Below, one piece after another: positions 7,893 through 15,265 of a DNA stretch of 15,265 nt (its first letter is position 1; each line of letters starts with the position of its first letter). The stretch covers positions 34,008-49,272 of the forward strand of contig DCDL01000001.1 of assembly GCA_002316385.1 (NCBI GenBank). Reading direction: 5' to 3'. Position numbers and translations under genes: made by a program. The notes beneath the pieces are model-generated. The model was not told the origin of the DNA. It saw only the letters and a list, made by a program, of their open reading frames with translations, and ran no database searches. Source of the stretch: Clostridium sp. UBA1056. GTDB lineage: Bacteria > Bacillota > Clostridia > Clostridiales > Clostridiaceae.

Positions 7893-8195
7893 TTATTCTA
7901 TATGATATTCATGTGCTACAACTATAAGTGAAGCTTCATCTTCCTCATCTGTATTTGCAAATACAAACTTTCGACATGGTGCAATATCTTTCATTTCACA
8001 TATTGCGTATAGAATCATTCCTACAGGTCTTTTTTCAATAACTTCTTGTACGCTTAAAAATCTAACACTAATAACTTCTCCTTCTTGACTCTTAAGCAAT
8101 ACTGTAACATCATTACCGCTATTAATTATATTTTCTACTTTACTATCATGCACTTTATAATTCCCAACATATCCAATAAAATCACTATTTTGCAT
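7893..8195 (-). CDS. Putative immunity protein (100 aa) after an Rhs fragment
   Basis: The family is not recognised. The protein is small, soluble and beta-rich by appearance (DVTVLLKSQEGEVISVRFLS), with an acidic NTDEEDEAS stretch near residues 81-89 and two cysteines in a CEMKDIAPC pattern. AGGAGATG precedes the ATG by five bases. The stop of the Rhs YD-repeat fragment upstream lies 18 bases before the start, so the gene occupies the immunity slot of a former Rhs toxin. A terminator follows after about 230 bases. Function is inferred from position only; it could equally be a cargo gene. Confidence 0.55.
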   Translation of the reverse strand: MQNSDFIGYVGNYKVHDSKVENIINSGNDVTVLLKSQEGEVISVRFLSVQEVIEKRPVGMILYAICEMKDIAPCRKFVFANTDEEDEASLIVVAHEYHIE

Positions 8196-8213
8196 TATAT
8201 CATCTCCTAATAT

Positions 8214-8456
8214 TTAAGATATCTTACCATCTAAAGTTTTGCTAGTTACCCTATTTAAATTATCATAAGTATAAGCTACTGTATTTCCATTACCATAGGT
8301 AGCATTTTTTAATACTCCTAATATATTATCATAGTTGTTTGTTATAAGTGTATTGCTTCCTACTGATACAGATTTTTGATTTCCATTTCCATCATAAGCA
8401 AAGTTATAGCTTGCGCTATTATTCTTAACATTTCTAAAGTAATTTTGACGAATTGT
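8214..8456 (-). pseudogene. Rhs YD-repeat fragment
   Basis: An 80-codon open stretch between an in-frame TGA (8457-8459) and TAA (8214-8216) contains classic Rhs/YD repeats: SYNFAYDGNGNQ, then NNYDNILGVLKNATYGNGNT and VAYTYDNLNRVTSKTLDGK. No start codon with a ribosome site is present. It is an internal piece of an Rhs protein, not the C-terminal core, so the segment that should join it to the toxin has been deleted and the frame ends abruptly just before the 100-aa gene. It shows that at least one full Rhs gene once stood here in minus orientation. Confidence 0.85.
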
Positions 8457-8546
8457 TCATGGTAAAAATACTCTAATTATATTTATCAACTCTACATATT
8501 GATTTAATATTATAATTAGTATCACTAGTGTTTAATTAATTATATA

Positions 8547-8586
8547 ATAAAAGAGTTTGTAAGATATTTTACTCTTATAAACTCTT
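8547..8586 (-). terminator. Terminator of the TM2-SPFH operon
   Basis: On the minus strand AAGAGTTTATAAG pairs with CTTACAAACTCTT (13 bp with one mismatch) around a 10-nt loop. It is followed by TTATTATATAA. It lies 46 bases after the SPFH gene stop. The remaining bases 8457-8546 are AT-rich with nothing recognisable. Confidence 0.65.
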
Positions 8587-8632
8587 GTTTAATAAAATAT
8601 ATATTTATTTAAAGCCATCTCGAACATTATTC

Positions 8633-9607
8633 TTATAAACCTAATATTTGTTTTTTCTTTGCATCGAATTCTTCTTGTGTTAATATTCCTTCATCAAGCA
8701 GATTCTTCAATTCACGTAATTGATCGGCACTACTTTTACAATTTGTTTCAAAACTTGTGGCATTAGAGATTGTACCCGCCATTGTGTTTCCAAGTGCCAT
8801 ACCTGCACCCAATCCAGCTAACCCACCTTCTTGTTTTGAAGCATCACGCATTGCTCTTGCTGTTTGATATTTCATGAATGTATTCATGTCTTTACTTGCC
8901 ATTCCGATTCCAGACTGTTCATCAATCATTTGTTCTACTTCATCTGGTAATGATATACTTTCAATTACAACGTTACTAAATTCAATCCCCATTTGTGCCG
9001 CTTTAGTGTTTGCTGTTTTTTGAACTACACTAGATAATTCTCTATACTTAATAGCTAAATCCAGTATAGGCATATTTGTTTCACCTATTGTAATTACAAC
9101 AGATTCAGTAATTAAAGATGATAAATATTCAATAATATCATATGTAAGAACTTTCCCCTGTGTACCAAACAATTCCTTCATGAATTTTTCAACATCAACA
9201 ATTCTAAATGCATATTTTCCAAATGATCTTATTCGCGCCATATTAAACTCGTTATCACGTTTAATAATTGGAGTTTTTGTTGCCCACTTATTATCTATAA
9301 ATTGCCTTAGACTAATAAAATATAGATCAGCTTTAATAGGAGAATTGAACCCATATCCAAATGCCGTCAAAGCTGATAAGATTGGTAAATTATCAGTATT
9401 CAAAGAATAGGTTCCTGAATATAATATATCTGCCAACTCCCCACCTTTTAAAAATATAGCTGCTTGACTTTCTCTAACAATTGCTCTAGCCCCTTGCTTA
9501 ATCTCATTATTAGGACGATTATACTTATTGACAATAATCTTATTGCTTTCATCTACATATTCAATAACATCAATAAATTGACCTTTTACAAAATCCATAA
9601 TACCCAT
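8633..9607 (-). CDS. SPFH-domain protein with C-terminal SHOCT domain (YdjI-like)
   Basis: This 324-aa protein resembles Bacillus YdjI and the 'virion core protein' COG4260 group. An N-terminal beta-rich SPFH/band-7-like region covers roughly 20-220 (IVRESQAAIFLKGGELAD at 43-60; TKTPIIKRDNEF at 110-121). A helical stretch with a Gly-rich segment (261-279, GGLAGLGAGMALGN) follows. A SHOCT motif ends it (about 296-322: LRELKNLLDEGILTQEEFDAK in meaning). There is no clear transmembrane segment; such proteins sit at the inner face of the membrane, often with partner membrane proteins, in envelope-stress systems. I prefer ATG 9607, eight bases after AGGAGG; an in-frame GTG at 9616 overlaps that site. 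The AGGAGG overlaps the stop codon of the TM2 gene, so the two are translationally linked. Confidence 0.88.
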   Translation of the reverse strand: MGIMDFVKGQFIDVIEYVDESNKIIVNKYNRPNNEIKQGARAIVRESQAAIFLKGGELADILYSGTYSLNTDNLPILSALTAFGYGFNSPIKADLYFISLRQFIDNKWATKTPIIKRDNEFNMARIRSFGKYAFRIVDVEKFMKELFGTQGKVLTYDIIEYLSSLITESVVITIGETNMPILDLAIKYRELSSVVQKTANTKAAQMGIEFSNVVIESISLPDEVEQMIDEQSGIGMASKDMNTFMKYQTARAMRDASKQEGGLAGLGAGMALGNTMAGTISNATSFETNCKSSADQLRELKNLLDEGILTQEEFDAKKKQILGL

Positions 9608-9619
9608 AAATTTCACCTC

Positions 9620-10030
9620 CTATTTTAGTGGTAATCCGTTACTATCTGTAAATGAACCACCTGCAATCAAGAAAATATCTATAATCCAACCAATCCCAAA
9701 TATTCCACCGGTAAAGAGATAAAGTAACCCCATGCCTGTTTTACCAACATAAAATCTATGTGCCCCAAAATATCCTAAAAGAATACATAGAATCAATGCT
9801 ACAGTTTTATCTTTATAACTTGCTGAGTGCATAAATCCACCATTAATCGCTGAATTTGTAACCGTATTATTAATAATTATCTGAGGTTGAGGTTGTTGTT
9901 GAGATTGAGGTTGAGATTGAAATTGTTGTTGATATTGTTCCTTATTAGTATTAATCTGTGTAAATGTTGCACCACAATATGCACATTTTCCATTCTCTAT
10001 AGGTGCACCACATATTGAACATTTATCCAT
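9620..10030 (-). CDS. Zinc-ribbon, Gln-rich, TM2-domain membrane protein
   Basis: This 136-aa protein has three parts. Residues 4-19 form a zinc ribbon, CSIC...CAYC (Cys4, Cys7, Cys16, Cys19). Residues 31-50 are a low-complexity Gln/Pro linker. Residues 73-125 are a TM2 domain with two membrane helices and the signature LGYFGAHRFYVGKTGMG (85-101) and GIGWIIDIFLI. The ribbon should face the cytoplasm. It is the first gene of a two-gene operon with the SPFH-SHOCT protein (stop overlapping the next ribosome site), so it may anchor or recruit that protein to the membrane. AAGGGGGA precedes the ATG. Upstream are a consensus -10 and a long inverted repeat. The exact function of TM2 proteins is unknown. 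Confidence 0.88.
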   Translation of the reverse strand: MDKCSICGAPIENGKCAYCGATFTQINTNKEQYQQQFQSQPQSQQQPQPQIIINNTVTNSAINGGFMHSASYKDKTVALILCILLGYFGAHRFYVGKTGMGLLYLFTGGIFGIGWIIDIFLIAGGSFTDSNGLPLK

Positions 10031-10076
10031 ATAAATATCCCCCTTGTAAATGATAAAATATAATTCCTTAGTGTAA

Positions 10077-10082
10077 ATTATA
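10077..10082 (-). promoter_or_regulatory. -10 element of the TM2-SPFH operon
   Basis: TATAAT on the minus strand is a perfect -10, 47 bases before the TM2 start codon. At 17 bp upstream only TAGTAA-like sequence is found, so the -35 is poor and an activator may be needed. Confidence 0.55.
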
Positions 10083-10114
10083 TACCAAATATCAACTTAT
10101 TACTAGTTAAAGCA

Positions 10115-10144
10115 TAATGTAACAATAATCATATTGTTACATTA
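10115..10144. promoter_or_regulatory. Perfect 12-bp inverted repeat, candidate operator
   Basis: TAATGTAACAAT and ATTGTTACATTA are perfect reverse complements separated by six bases. No T-run follows on either strand, so it is not a terminator. Its centre lies 50 bp from the centre of the -10 (about -59.5), a place used by activators such as response regulators. The half-site TGTAACA resembles that of the CRP/FNR palindrome at 3950-3963, but the spacing is different, so a different regulator is likely. Confidence 0.55.
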
Positions 10145-10175
10145 ATCTCTCTAACTTTATTTTATAATTTTTATA

Positions 10176-10215
10176 AAAAACAGGCTTTAGATTTATAAAT
10201 ACAAATCTAAAGCCT
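10176..10215 (-). terminator. Terminator of the topB-ywbE operon
   Basis: A perfect 13-bp stem, AGGCTTTAGATTT (10182-10194) with AAATCTAAAGCCT (10203-10215), encloses an 8-nt loop. On the minus strand it is followed by GTTTTTTAT. It lies 70 bases after the ywbE stop. Confidence 0.9.
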
Positions 10216-10285
10216 ATTTTCATTTGTTTTAAAACTATAATTATACTACCAAAATTAAAAATTTGATGACTGTCCTAGTGCATTT

Positions 10286-10477
10286 CTATCTAATTTCTTG
10301 TACTCTTCCAACTACACCATCCTCAAGCATTACCTTAATACCTCTTGGATGTACTGATGAATTAGTTAATAACCTCTTAACTATTCCCTCAGTTAATTTC
10401 CCAGTTGCTTGATCTTCCTTCTTTACTACTAAGACCTTTGCCCCTACCTTTATATCTGATCTTTTAGTTCCATCCAT
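10286..10477 (-). CDS. ywbE: YwbE family protein
   Basis: This 63-aa basic protein matches the YwbE family (DUF2196), known from Bacillus and clostridia and of unknown function. Recognisable blocks are RSDIKVGAKVLVVKKEDQ (6-23), GKLTEGIVKRLLTNS (26-40) and HPRGIKVMLEDG (43-54), predicted to form a small beta-barrel like that of some RNA-binding proteins; that fold is my inference. AAGGAG overlaps the topB stop codon and the genes are 11 bases apart, so expression is coupled to topB. A strong terminator follows, which makes this the end of the operon. Confidence 0.9.
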   Translation of the reverse strand: MDGTKRSDIKVGAKVLVVKKEDQATGKLTEGIVKRLLTNSSVHPRGIKVMLEDGVVGRVQEIR

Positions 10478-10488
10478 AATTATACTCC

Positions 10489-12684
10489 TTATTTCTTAAA
10501 CAAATCTCCTAATGCTGCAAATGGATTATCATTAGCTGCTTCTTGTTCTGCTTCTTTTTTCATCTTCTTCATGTAATTATTAACATCTCTCTTATCTACT
10601 TTGCCGCCCTTTTCAAATCTCTTATTAAACTGGGATGCCTTTTCTCTAAAGTTACAGTTTGCTCCTGGACATACATAAATTTGACCTTCTCCATGTCCTT
10701 TAAGCATAAGTTTTTTCTTACACTCTGGGCAACGAGCATTTGTAGTTCTACTAACACCTTCTCTGTGACCACATTCTCTATCTTGGCACACATTCATAAC
10801 TCCAGTTTTAGTCTTAACCTCTAACATGTATTTTCCGCACTTAGGGCATTTTGCACCTGTGACATTTTCATGGACAAACTTATTACCATTGACTTTAACA
10901 TCTTCAACTAGAGCTCTTGAATATCTTCTCATCTCTGCAATGAAGTCCATAGCATCTTCTTTCCCCTTGCTAATATCCTCTAGTTGACTTTCCCATTTAG
11001 CCGTTAAAAGTGGTGACTTAAGATCGCTTGGAACTAATTCTATAAGCTGTTTTCCCTTAGAGGTTGGAACTATTTCCTTTCCTCTCTTTTCTATAGAAAA
11101 TGAATTAAATAATTTATCTATAATATCTGCTCTAGTAGCTACAGTTCCTAGTCCACCTGTAGCATTTAAAGTCTTAGCTGCATCCTTACCTACATTAATA
11201 TACTTATGTGGGTTTTCCATGGCAGAAAGAAGTGTTCCTTCATTGAATCTTGCTGGTGGCTTAGTTTGACCTTTATTTATATCTACAGAGTTTATTCTTA
11301 GTTTATCTCCAACATTAAGCTTTGGAAGCACTTGATCTTTTAAACCATCATCTTCACTTGAATCATCTATGTCTTCTCTATCATATAGTGCTTTCCATCC
11401 CTTAGATTTTATAACCTTACCCTTAGCTATAAACTTTTCTCCGGCTATTTCTGTCACTATATTAGTTTGTAAATATTCAAAAGGTGGCATCATAACACTT
11501 AAAAATCTCTTAACTACTAAATCATAAATATTTCTTTCCTCTGAACTTAAGTTAGACATATTAAGACTTTGCTCTGTAGGAATTATAGCATGGTGATCTG
11601 AAATCTTACTATTATCTACAAAACTCTTACTTGGAGTAATTTTTCCCTTTAAGATATTTGTAGCTGCTGCTCTATATGCTCCTATAGATATAGCTTTTAA
11701 TCTTTCTGGTAGTGTAGCTACTATATCTGTAGTTATATATCTTGAATCAGTTCTTGGATAAGTTAATATTTTATGATTTTCATAAAGTCTTTGCATTATA
11801 GAAAGAGTCTGCTTTGCAGAATATCCCCAAATTTTGTTTGCATCCCTTTGAAGCTCTGTTAAATCATAGAGAGCAGGAGAAGGCTTCTTCTTTAAGCTTT
11901 CCTTTACATCAATAATACTTGCTTCTTGTCCTTTAACCTTCACTAAAATTTTATTGGCAGTTTCTTCATTAAAGGTACTCTGATAATTATTTTTATCTAC
12001 CCATTGAAGTGAAAACTCTCTGCCCTTTGCAGTAATTGTATAGTAATCCTTTGGAACAAAGTTTTTAATCTCTTCTTCTCTTTGAACTATCATAGCTAGT
12101 GTTGGAGATTGAACTCTTCCAGCCGAAAGCTGAGCATTGTATTTACAAGTAAGAGCACGAGTTACATTAAGTCCTACAAGCCAATCTGCCTCTGCTCTAC
12201 ACACAGCTGCCTTGAATAAGTTATTATAATCTTTACCTGGCTTTAAATTTTTGAATCCATCTAGAATAGCCTTATCAGTTTGAGAAGAAATCCATAATCT
12301 CTTTAGTGGTTTTTTAACCCCAGCTTTTTCTATTATCCAACGTGCCACCAGTTCTCCTTCTCTTCCAGCGTCTGTAGCAATAACTATTTCATCTATATCA
12401 CTTCTTAGCATTTGCTTTTTTACTTCATAAAATTGCTTTTGAGTCTTTTTTAAAACTGTAAGCTTCATACGTTGTGGAATCATAGGTAAAGTCTCCATGC
12501 TCCACTTTTTATATTTTTCATCATAATCCTCAGGGTCTTGAAGCCCAACTAAATGACCTAAGGCCCAGGTTACAACATAATTGCTTCCTTCTATATATGA
12601 ATGTTTATTTTGATTACATCTTAAAACCTTTGCTAAATCTCTACCTACTGAAGGCTTCTCTGCTAGTACTAATATTTTTCCCAT
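10489..12684 (-). CDS. topB: DNA topoisomerase III
   Basis: This 731-aa type IA topoisomerase cuts one DNA strand, passes another through and reseals it; the usual role is decatenation of replication and recombination intermediates. The N-terminal Toprim domain starts with LVLAEKPSVGRDLAK (5-19) and has the acidic TDAGREGE motif (104-111). The catalytic Tyr is Tyr309 in ILTYPRTDSRY. The LSAGRVQSPTL block (186-196) and GTVATRADII (513-522) are also family marks. The C-terminus carries two four-Cys zinc ribbons (Cys613/616/633/638 and Cys652/655/672/677) and a Lys-rich tail, as is usual in Firmicutes TopB. The length fits an intact gene. GAGGAAG precedes the ATG, and an extended -10 lies about 75 bases upstream. 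Confidence 0.96.
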   Translation of the reverse strand: MGKILVLAEKPSVGRDLAKVLRCNQNKHSYIEGSNYVVTWALGHLVGLQDPEDYDEKYKKWSMETLPMIPQRMKLTVLKKTQKQFYEVKKQMLRSDIDEIVIATDAGREGELVARWIIEKAGVKKPLKRLWISSQTDKAILDGFKNLKPGKDYNNLFKAAVCRAEADWLVGLNVTRALTCKYNAQLSAGRVQSPTLAMIVQREEEIKNFVPKDYYTITAKGREFSLQWVDKNNYQSTFNEETANKILVKVKGQEASIIDVKESLKKKPSPALYDLTELQRDANKIWGYSAKQTLSIMQRLYENHKILTYPRTDSRYITTDIVATLPERLKAISIGAYRAAATNILKGKITPSKSFVDNSKISDHHAIIPTEQSLNMSNLSSEERNIYDLVVKRFLSVMMPPFEYLQTNIVTEIAGEKFIAKGKVIKSKGWKALYDREDIDDSSEDDGLKDQVLPKLNVGDKLRINSVDINKGQTKPPARFNEGTLLSAMENPHKYINVGKDAAKTLNATGGLGTVATRADIIDKLFNSFSIEKRGKEIVPTSKGKQLIELVPSDLKSPLLTAKWESQLEDISKGKEDAMDFIAEMRRYSRALVEDVKVNGNKFVHENVTGAKCPKCGKYMLEVKTKTGVMNVCQDRECGHREGVSRTTNARCPECKKKLMLKGHGEGQIYVCPGANCNFREKASQFNKRFEKGGKVDKRDVNNYMKKMKKEAEQEAANDNPFAALGDLFKK

Positions 12685-12759
12685 TTTTTACTTCCTCTCT
12701 TATCCTTTAGTATCTATATAAAGTATTATTTACTTATCACACTAAATCTTATCTTTTGT

Positions 12760-12768
12760 ATTATACCA
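12760..12768 (-). promoter_or_regulatory. Extended -10 promoter of topB-ywbE
   Basis: TGGTATAAT on the minus strand is a perfect -10 with the extended TGn motif. The -35 at 17 bp is weak (CTTTAT-like), which an extended -10 tolerates. The predicted leader is about 70 nt. Confidence 0.6.
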
Positions 12769-12848
12769 TACTTTACCTTAGTATAAAGAGAAATGGTAAT
12801 AGATGATTTCTATCGAATAGAATTTTTTATTAAAGTTAAAACTTCATA

Positions 12849-12880
12849 AAATAAGGCTATCAACCAAAGTTGATAGCCTT
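12849..12880 (-). terminator. Terminator of the aldehyde dehydrogenase gene
   Basis: A perfect 12-bp stem, AAGGCTATCAAC (12853-12864) with GTTGATAGCCTT (12869-12880), has a 4-nt loop. On the minus strand it is followed by ATTTTAT. It lies 19 bases after the stop codon. Confidence 0.9.
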
Positions 12881-12899
12881 ACTAATATATTGATTAAAC

Positions 12900-14381
12900 C
12901 TATTTTACATACATTCCACTTGGTTTTTCAGATAAATTAACCATAATATTCTTCATTTGAGTATAAGCATCTAGGACAGATTTATGAGTTTCTCTACCTA
13001 TTCCTGAGTTCTTATATCCTCCAAATGGTGCTCCAGCTGGGAAATTATTATAAGTATTTACCCATACACGACCTGTTCTAATGCCTCTAGCAACTTTCAT
13101 AGCTTTATTGATGTCTTTGGTAAATACCCCTCCACCTAAACCGTATTCGCTATCATTTGCCATGTCAATTACTTCATCTATTGTCTTGAATTTAATAACA
13201 ACTCCTACAGGTCCAAAGATTTCTTCTCTAGCAACTCTCATATCATTAGTAACATCTACAAGAAGAGTTGGTTTCATGAAGTAACCTTTAGCAGCATCGC
13301 CTTCAGTGTATCTTTCTCCACCTGTAGCTACTCTAGCTCCTTCTTTCTTACCTATTTCTACATAGCTAAGAATTTTATTAAGTTGAGCTTCACTTACTTG
13401 TGCTCCCATTTGAGTATTACTATCCAATGGGTTACCTACCTTAACCTTCTCGAAAGCTTCAACTGCTTTTTCTATAAATTCATCATAAAAGTCTTCCTGT
13501 ACAAAAATTCTAGATCCTGCTGAGCAAACTTGACCTTGGTTAAATAGAATTCCTAGTTGAAGTCCTTCTAGGGCTATATCTAAATCTGCATCTTTAAAGA
13601 ATATATTAGCAGATTTTCCCCCAAGTTCTAGCGTTGCAGGAATGATATTTTCTGCTGCTGCAAGTCCAATTTTTCTACCTACTTCTGTGGATCCAGTGAA
13701 GGCTAATTTATTAAGGCCTTTATGATGTTGTAGATATTCTCCACTCTTAGAACCTCTACCTGTAACTATATTAATTACACCTCTTGGAACTACATTTTCT
13801 ATTAATCTCATAAGCTCAAGTACACTTAATGAAGTTGTACTTGATGGTTTAAATACTGAAACATCTCCTGCCGCTAATACTGGAGCAAGCTTCCATGCAG
13901 CCATTAAGAATGGGAAGTTCCAAGGTACTATTTGTCCTACAATCCCAATTGGCTCTCTTAATATTATATTTAAAGTATTTTCATCAAGCATTGTTGAGCT
14001 ACCTTCATCTGAACGAATAACTCCAGCAAAATATCTAAAGTGATCTGCCGCTAGCGGTATATCAGCTCCTGTAGTCTCTCTAATTGGTTTTCCGTTATCC
14101 ATAGTTTCAATAGTAGCTAAATACTCTGCATTATCACTAATGATATCTGCAATTTTGTTTAGCACATCTGCTCTTTCAGCAACTGTTGTTTTTCCCCAAG
14201 TTAGGAAAGCTCTTTGAGCTGCTTTTACTGCATCATCTACATCTTTTTCTGTAGCATCTGCAATTTCAGCTAAGAATTCTCCAGTAGCGGGATTGTAAGT
14301 TTTCAAAACTCCTCCATCAGAAGCCTCTCTCCATTGACCATCAATATATAGTTGATATTTTTCTTGTAATTTTATATTCAT
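12900..14381 (-). CDS. NAD(P)-dependent aldehyde dehydrogenase
   Basis: This 493-aa cytoplasmic enzyme oxidises an aldehyde to the acid through a thiohemiacetal. All catalytic residues are present: Asn155 in PWNFP (153-157), Lys178 in VFKPS, the cofactor-loop motif FTGSTEVG (228-235), the general base Glu252 in LELGG, and the nucleophile Cys286 in GQVCSAGSR. The length and these motifs fit the classical ALDH superfamily close to AldA/betaine-aldehyde-like enzymes; substrate and cofactor preference cannot be read reliably. AAGGAGGA precedes the ATG. It is a single-gene unit with a strong terminator and is transcribed divergently from an HxlR-family regulator gene, which probably controls it. 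A role in detoxifying reactive aldehydes would fit that partner. Confidence 0.94.
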   Translation of the reverse strand: MNIKLQEKYQLYIDGQWREASDGGVLKTYNPATGEFLAEIADATEKDVDDAVKAAQRAFLTWGKTTVAERADVLNKIADIISDNAEYLATIETMDNGKPIRETTGADIPLAADHFRYFAGVIRSDEGSSTMLDENTLNIILREPIGIVGQIVPWNFPFLMAAWKLAPVLAAGDVSVFKPSSTTSLSVLELMRLIENVVPRGVINIVTGRGSKSGEYLQHHKGLNKLAFTGSTEVGRKIGLAAAENIIPATLELGGKSANIFFKDADLDIALEGLQLGILFNQGQVCSAGSRIFVQEDFYDEFIEKAVEAFEKVKVGNPLDSNTQMGAQVSEAQLNKILSYVEIGKKEGARVATGGERYTEGDAAKGYFMKPTLLVDVTNDMRVAREEIFGPVGVVIKFKTIDEVIDMANDSEYGLGGGVFTKDINKAMKVARGIRTGRVWVNTYNNFPAGAPFGGYKNSGIGRETHKSVLDAYTQMKNIMVNLSEKPSGMYVK

Positions 14382-14457
14382 AGTAAATCCTCCTTGTGAA
14401 TTCTCATAATGTTTTATATTTTTCTAATTTGTTTTTTCTATCTCATAATGTAATTTT

Positions 14458-14463
14458 ATTATA
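14458..14463 (-). promoter_or_regulatory. Possible -10 of the aldehyde dehydrogenase promoter
   Basis: TATAAT on the minus strand, 77 bases before the start codon, matches consensus. The -35 region at 17 bp (TTTCTA) is weak. AT-rich background limits confidence. Confidence 0.35.
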
Positions 14464-14525
14464 ATCACAAAATATATTTTTAGAAAGTAGGCACTTTATT
14501 CTTACTAACTATATTTTTAGTGCCA

Positions 14526-14545
14526 TAGTATCATAAAGGATACTA
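14526..14545. promoter_or_regulatory. Inverted repeat between the divergent genes, candidate HxlR operator
   Basis: TAGTATC (14526-14532) and GATACTA (14539-14545) are perfect inverted arms with a six-base spacer. They lie between the aldehyde dehydrogenase and the HxlR gene. TACTA-type half-sites recur nearby (14587-14604, 14682-14710). HxlR-family regulators such as YodB bind TACTA-rich inverted repeats, which is the reason for the suggestion. A second, weaker pair, GGCACT/AGTGCC, occurs at 14490-14524. Confidence 0.4.
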
Positions 14546-14686
14546 ATATGTTAGAATTAAATAAATAATATTAGGAAATTATATATAGTACAATATAAAT
14601 AGTAGATTTTTAATTTTAACCTCTATGAAATTCATGATATAATGCAGAGGATGTTATAGACTTTTTTATATAGTTACTTTTTGTAC

Positions 14687-14692
14687 TATAAT
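14687..14692 (+). promoter_or_regulatory. Possible -10 of the HxlR gene
   Basis: TATAAT at 38 bases before the original ATG matches consensus; the -35 region is T-rich but poor. The rest of the 14382-14724 gap shows no gene. Confidence 0.35.
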
Positions 14693-14724
14693 ATAATAAA
14701 TATACTATTAGGGCGGTGAATATA

Positions 14725-15144
14725 ATGGATAAGAATTTGATATGCATATTTCCTAGACATGAAGAGTGTCATATGAGGAATCAATGAATTAAGTACTCTA
14801 CGTGCCCCATGGTGGTGGTACAAAATCTCCTATCTGGTAAATGGAAAATATTAATTTTATGGTACTTAAGTTATGGCACCTTAAGATTTAGTGATATTAA
14901 AAAGAGATTGCCTAAGGTAACTCAAAAAATGCTGACTTCACAATTGAGAAGCTTAGAAGAAGATAAACTTATATCCAGAAAAGTTTACCCTGTAGTACCC
15001 CCTAGGGTTGAATATAGTTTAACTGAAGTTGGTAAAGAAATTATACCTATTCTTGAAATGATGCATTCCTTTGGAAGTGAATATTTAGATGCAGGTTTAT
15101 TAAATACTGAAGAAAAGGATGAAGATAGCACTCATTTAAATTAG
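14725..15144 (+). pseudogene. HxlR-family transcriptional regulator interrupted by an in-frame TGA
   Basis: The natural reading frame starts at ATG 14725, seven bases after GGCGGTGA, and would encode 139 codons. It reads MDKNLICIFPRHEECHMRNQ, then TGA at 14785-14787 (codon 21), then IKYSTCPMVVVQNLLSGKWK and an intact HxlR winged helix (LSGKWKILILWYLSYGTLRF; then PKVTQKMLTSQLRSLEEDKL and PRVEYSLTEVGKEI). Homologues as I know them continue smoothly through NKLIKYSTCP-like sequence, so TTA to TGA is a likely single-base change. The ATG at 14809 (codon 29) could allow a 111-aa product, but no ribosome site precedes it. The lost part includes Cys7 and Cys15, and Cys27 would also be missing. HxlR relatives YodB, CatR and HypR sense electrophiles or oxidants through N-terminal cysteines. 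It is divergent from the aldehyde dehydrogenase gene, its probable target. Confidence 0.75.
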
Positions 15145-15198
15145 TTAGATCTTTCTATTTAAACTTAGGTAATAATTGAAGAAATACATATAAAAAGT

Positions 15199-15265
15199 GG
15201 CTTTCGCAAAATATATTGCTAATCTTATATAAAATATTGAAGGTGCACTTTAATATTATTGTTAG
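15199..15265. repeat. Right copy of the intergenic repeat, inverted and cut by the window end
   Basis: GGCTTTCGC opens the copy, and its 67 bases match the reverse complement of 16-82 at 65 positions. About eight terminal bases would lie outside the window. It starts 54 bases after the HxlR stop codon. The bases 15145-15198 in between show nothing recognisable. Confidence 0.75.

Overview
The window looks like a piece of a low-GC Clostridium-type (Firmicutes) chromosome. It is very AT-rich, ribosome binding sites are strong AGGAGG types, rho-independent terminators are frequent, and the families are typical of clostridia (YwbE, HxlR, TM2/SPFH pair, clostridial-style Rhs remnants, stand-alone GshA). 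The species cannot be named from the sequence. Nearly all genes lie on the minus strand; only the GrpB-family gene and the HxlR regulator are on the plus strand.

Layout, left to right. (1) 8-82: a 75-bp intergenic repeat. Its inverted copy sits at the very right end (15199-15265, cut by the window edge), so the window may be a contig bounded by a dispersed repeat. (2) 210-1610: gshA, gamma-glutamylcysteine synthetase. (3) 1853-3963: a four-gene minus-strand operon encoding an unrecognised 212-aa protein, a hemerythrin-domain protein, a 59-aa DUF1858 protein and a small cupin. It ends in a strong terminator. Upstream is a perfect CRP/FNR-type palindrome, GTAACATATGTTAC, centred exactly 32 bp from the centre of a -10 element, which is the class II activator geometry. 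I read this as a nitrosative/oxidative-stress module. (4) 4140-4682: a GrpB/UPF0157 nucleotidyltransferase-like gene. (5) 4701-8456: a decayed Rhs polymorphic-toxin locus. Three Rhs remnants (8214-8456, 7418-7621, 6279-6766) are each followed immediately by a small intact gene (100 aa, DUF2691, 125 aa); a membrane protein and a DUF5071 protein come next. This looks like a bank of orphan immunity genes left after toxin decay. (6) 8633-10030: a zinc-ribbon/TM2 membrane protein and an SPFH-SHOCT protein (YdjI-like), downstream of a 30-bp perfect inverted repeat and a consensus -10; probably envelope stress. (7) 10286-12684: topB (DNA topoisomerase III) and ywbE, translationally close. (8) 12900-15144: an aldehyde dehydrogenase divergent from an HxlR-family regulator. 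The regulator's reading frame has an in-frame TGA at codon 21, which separates the N-terminal cysteine region from the intact winged-helix part.

As a whole the window mixes housekeeping genes (topB, gshA) with stress-defence units (hemerythrin operon, SPFH/TM2, aldehyde dehydrogenase with a probable electrophile sensor) and one accessory hot spot of contact-dependent toxin/immunity remnants. There are no tRNA or rRNA genes, no CRISPR array and no intact insertion sequence.
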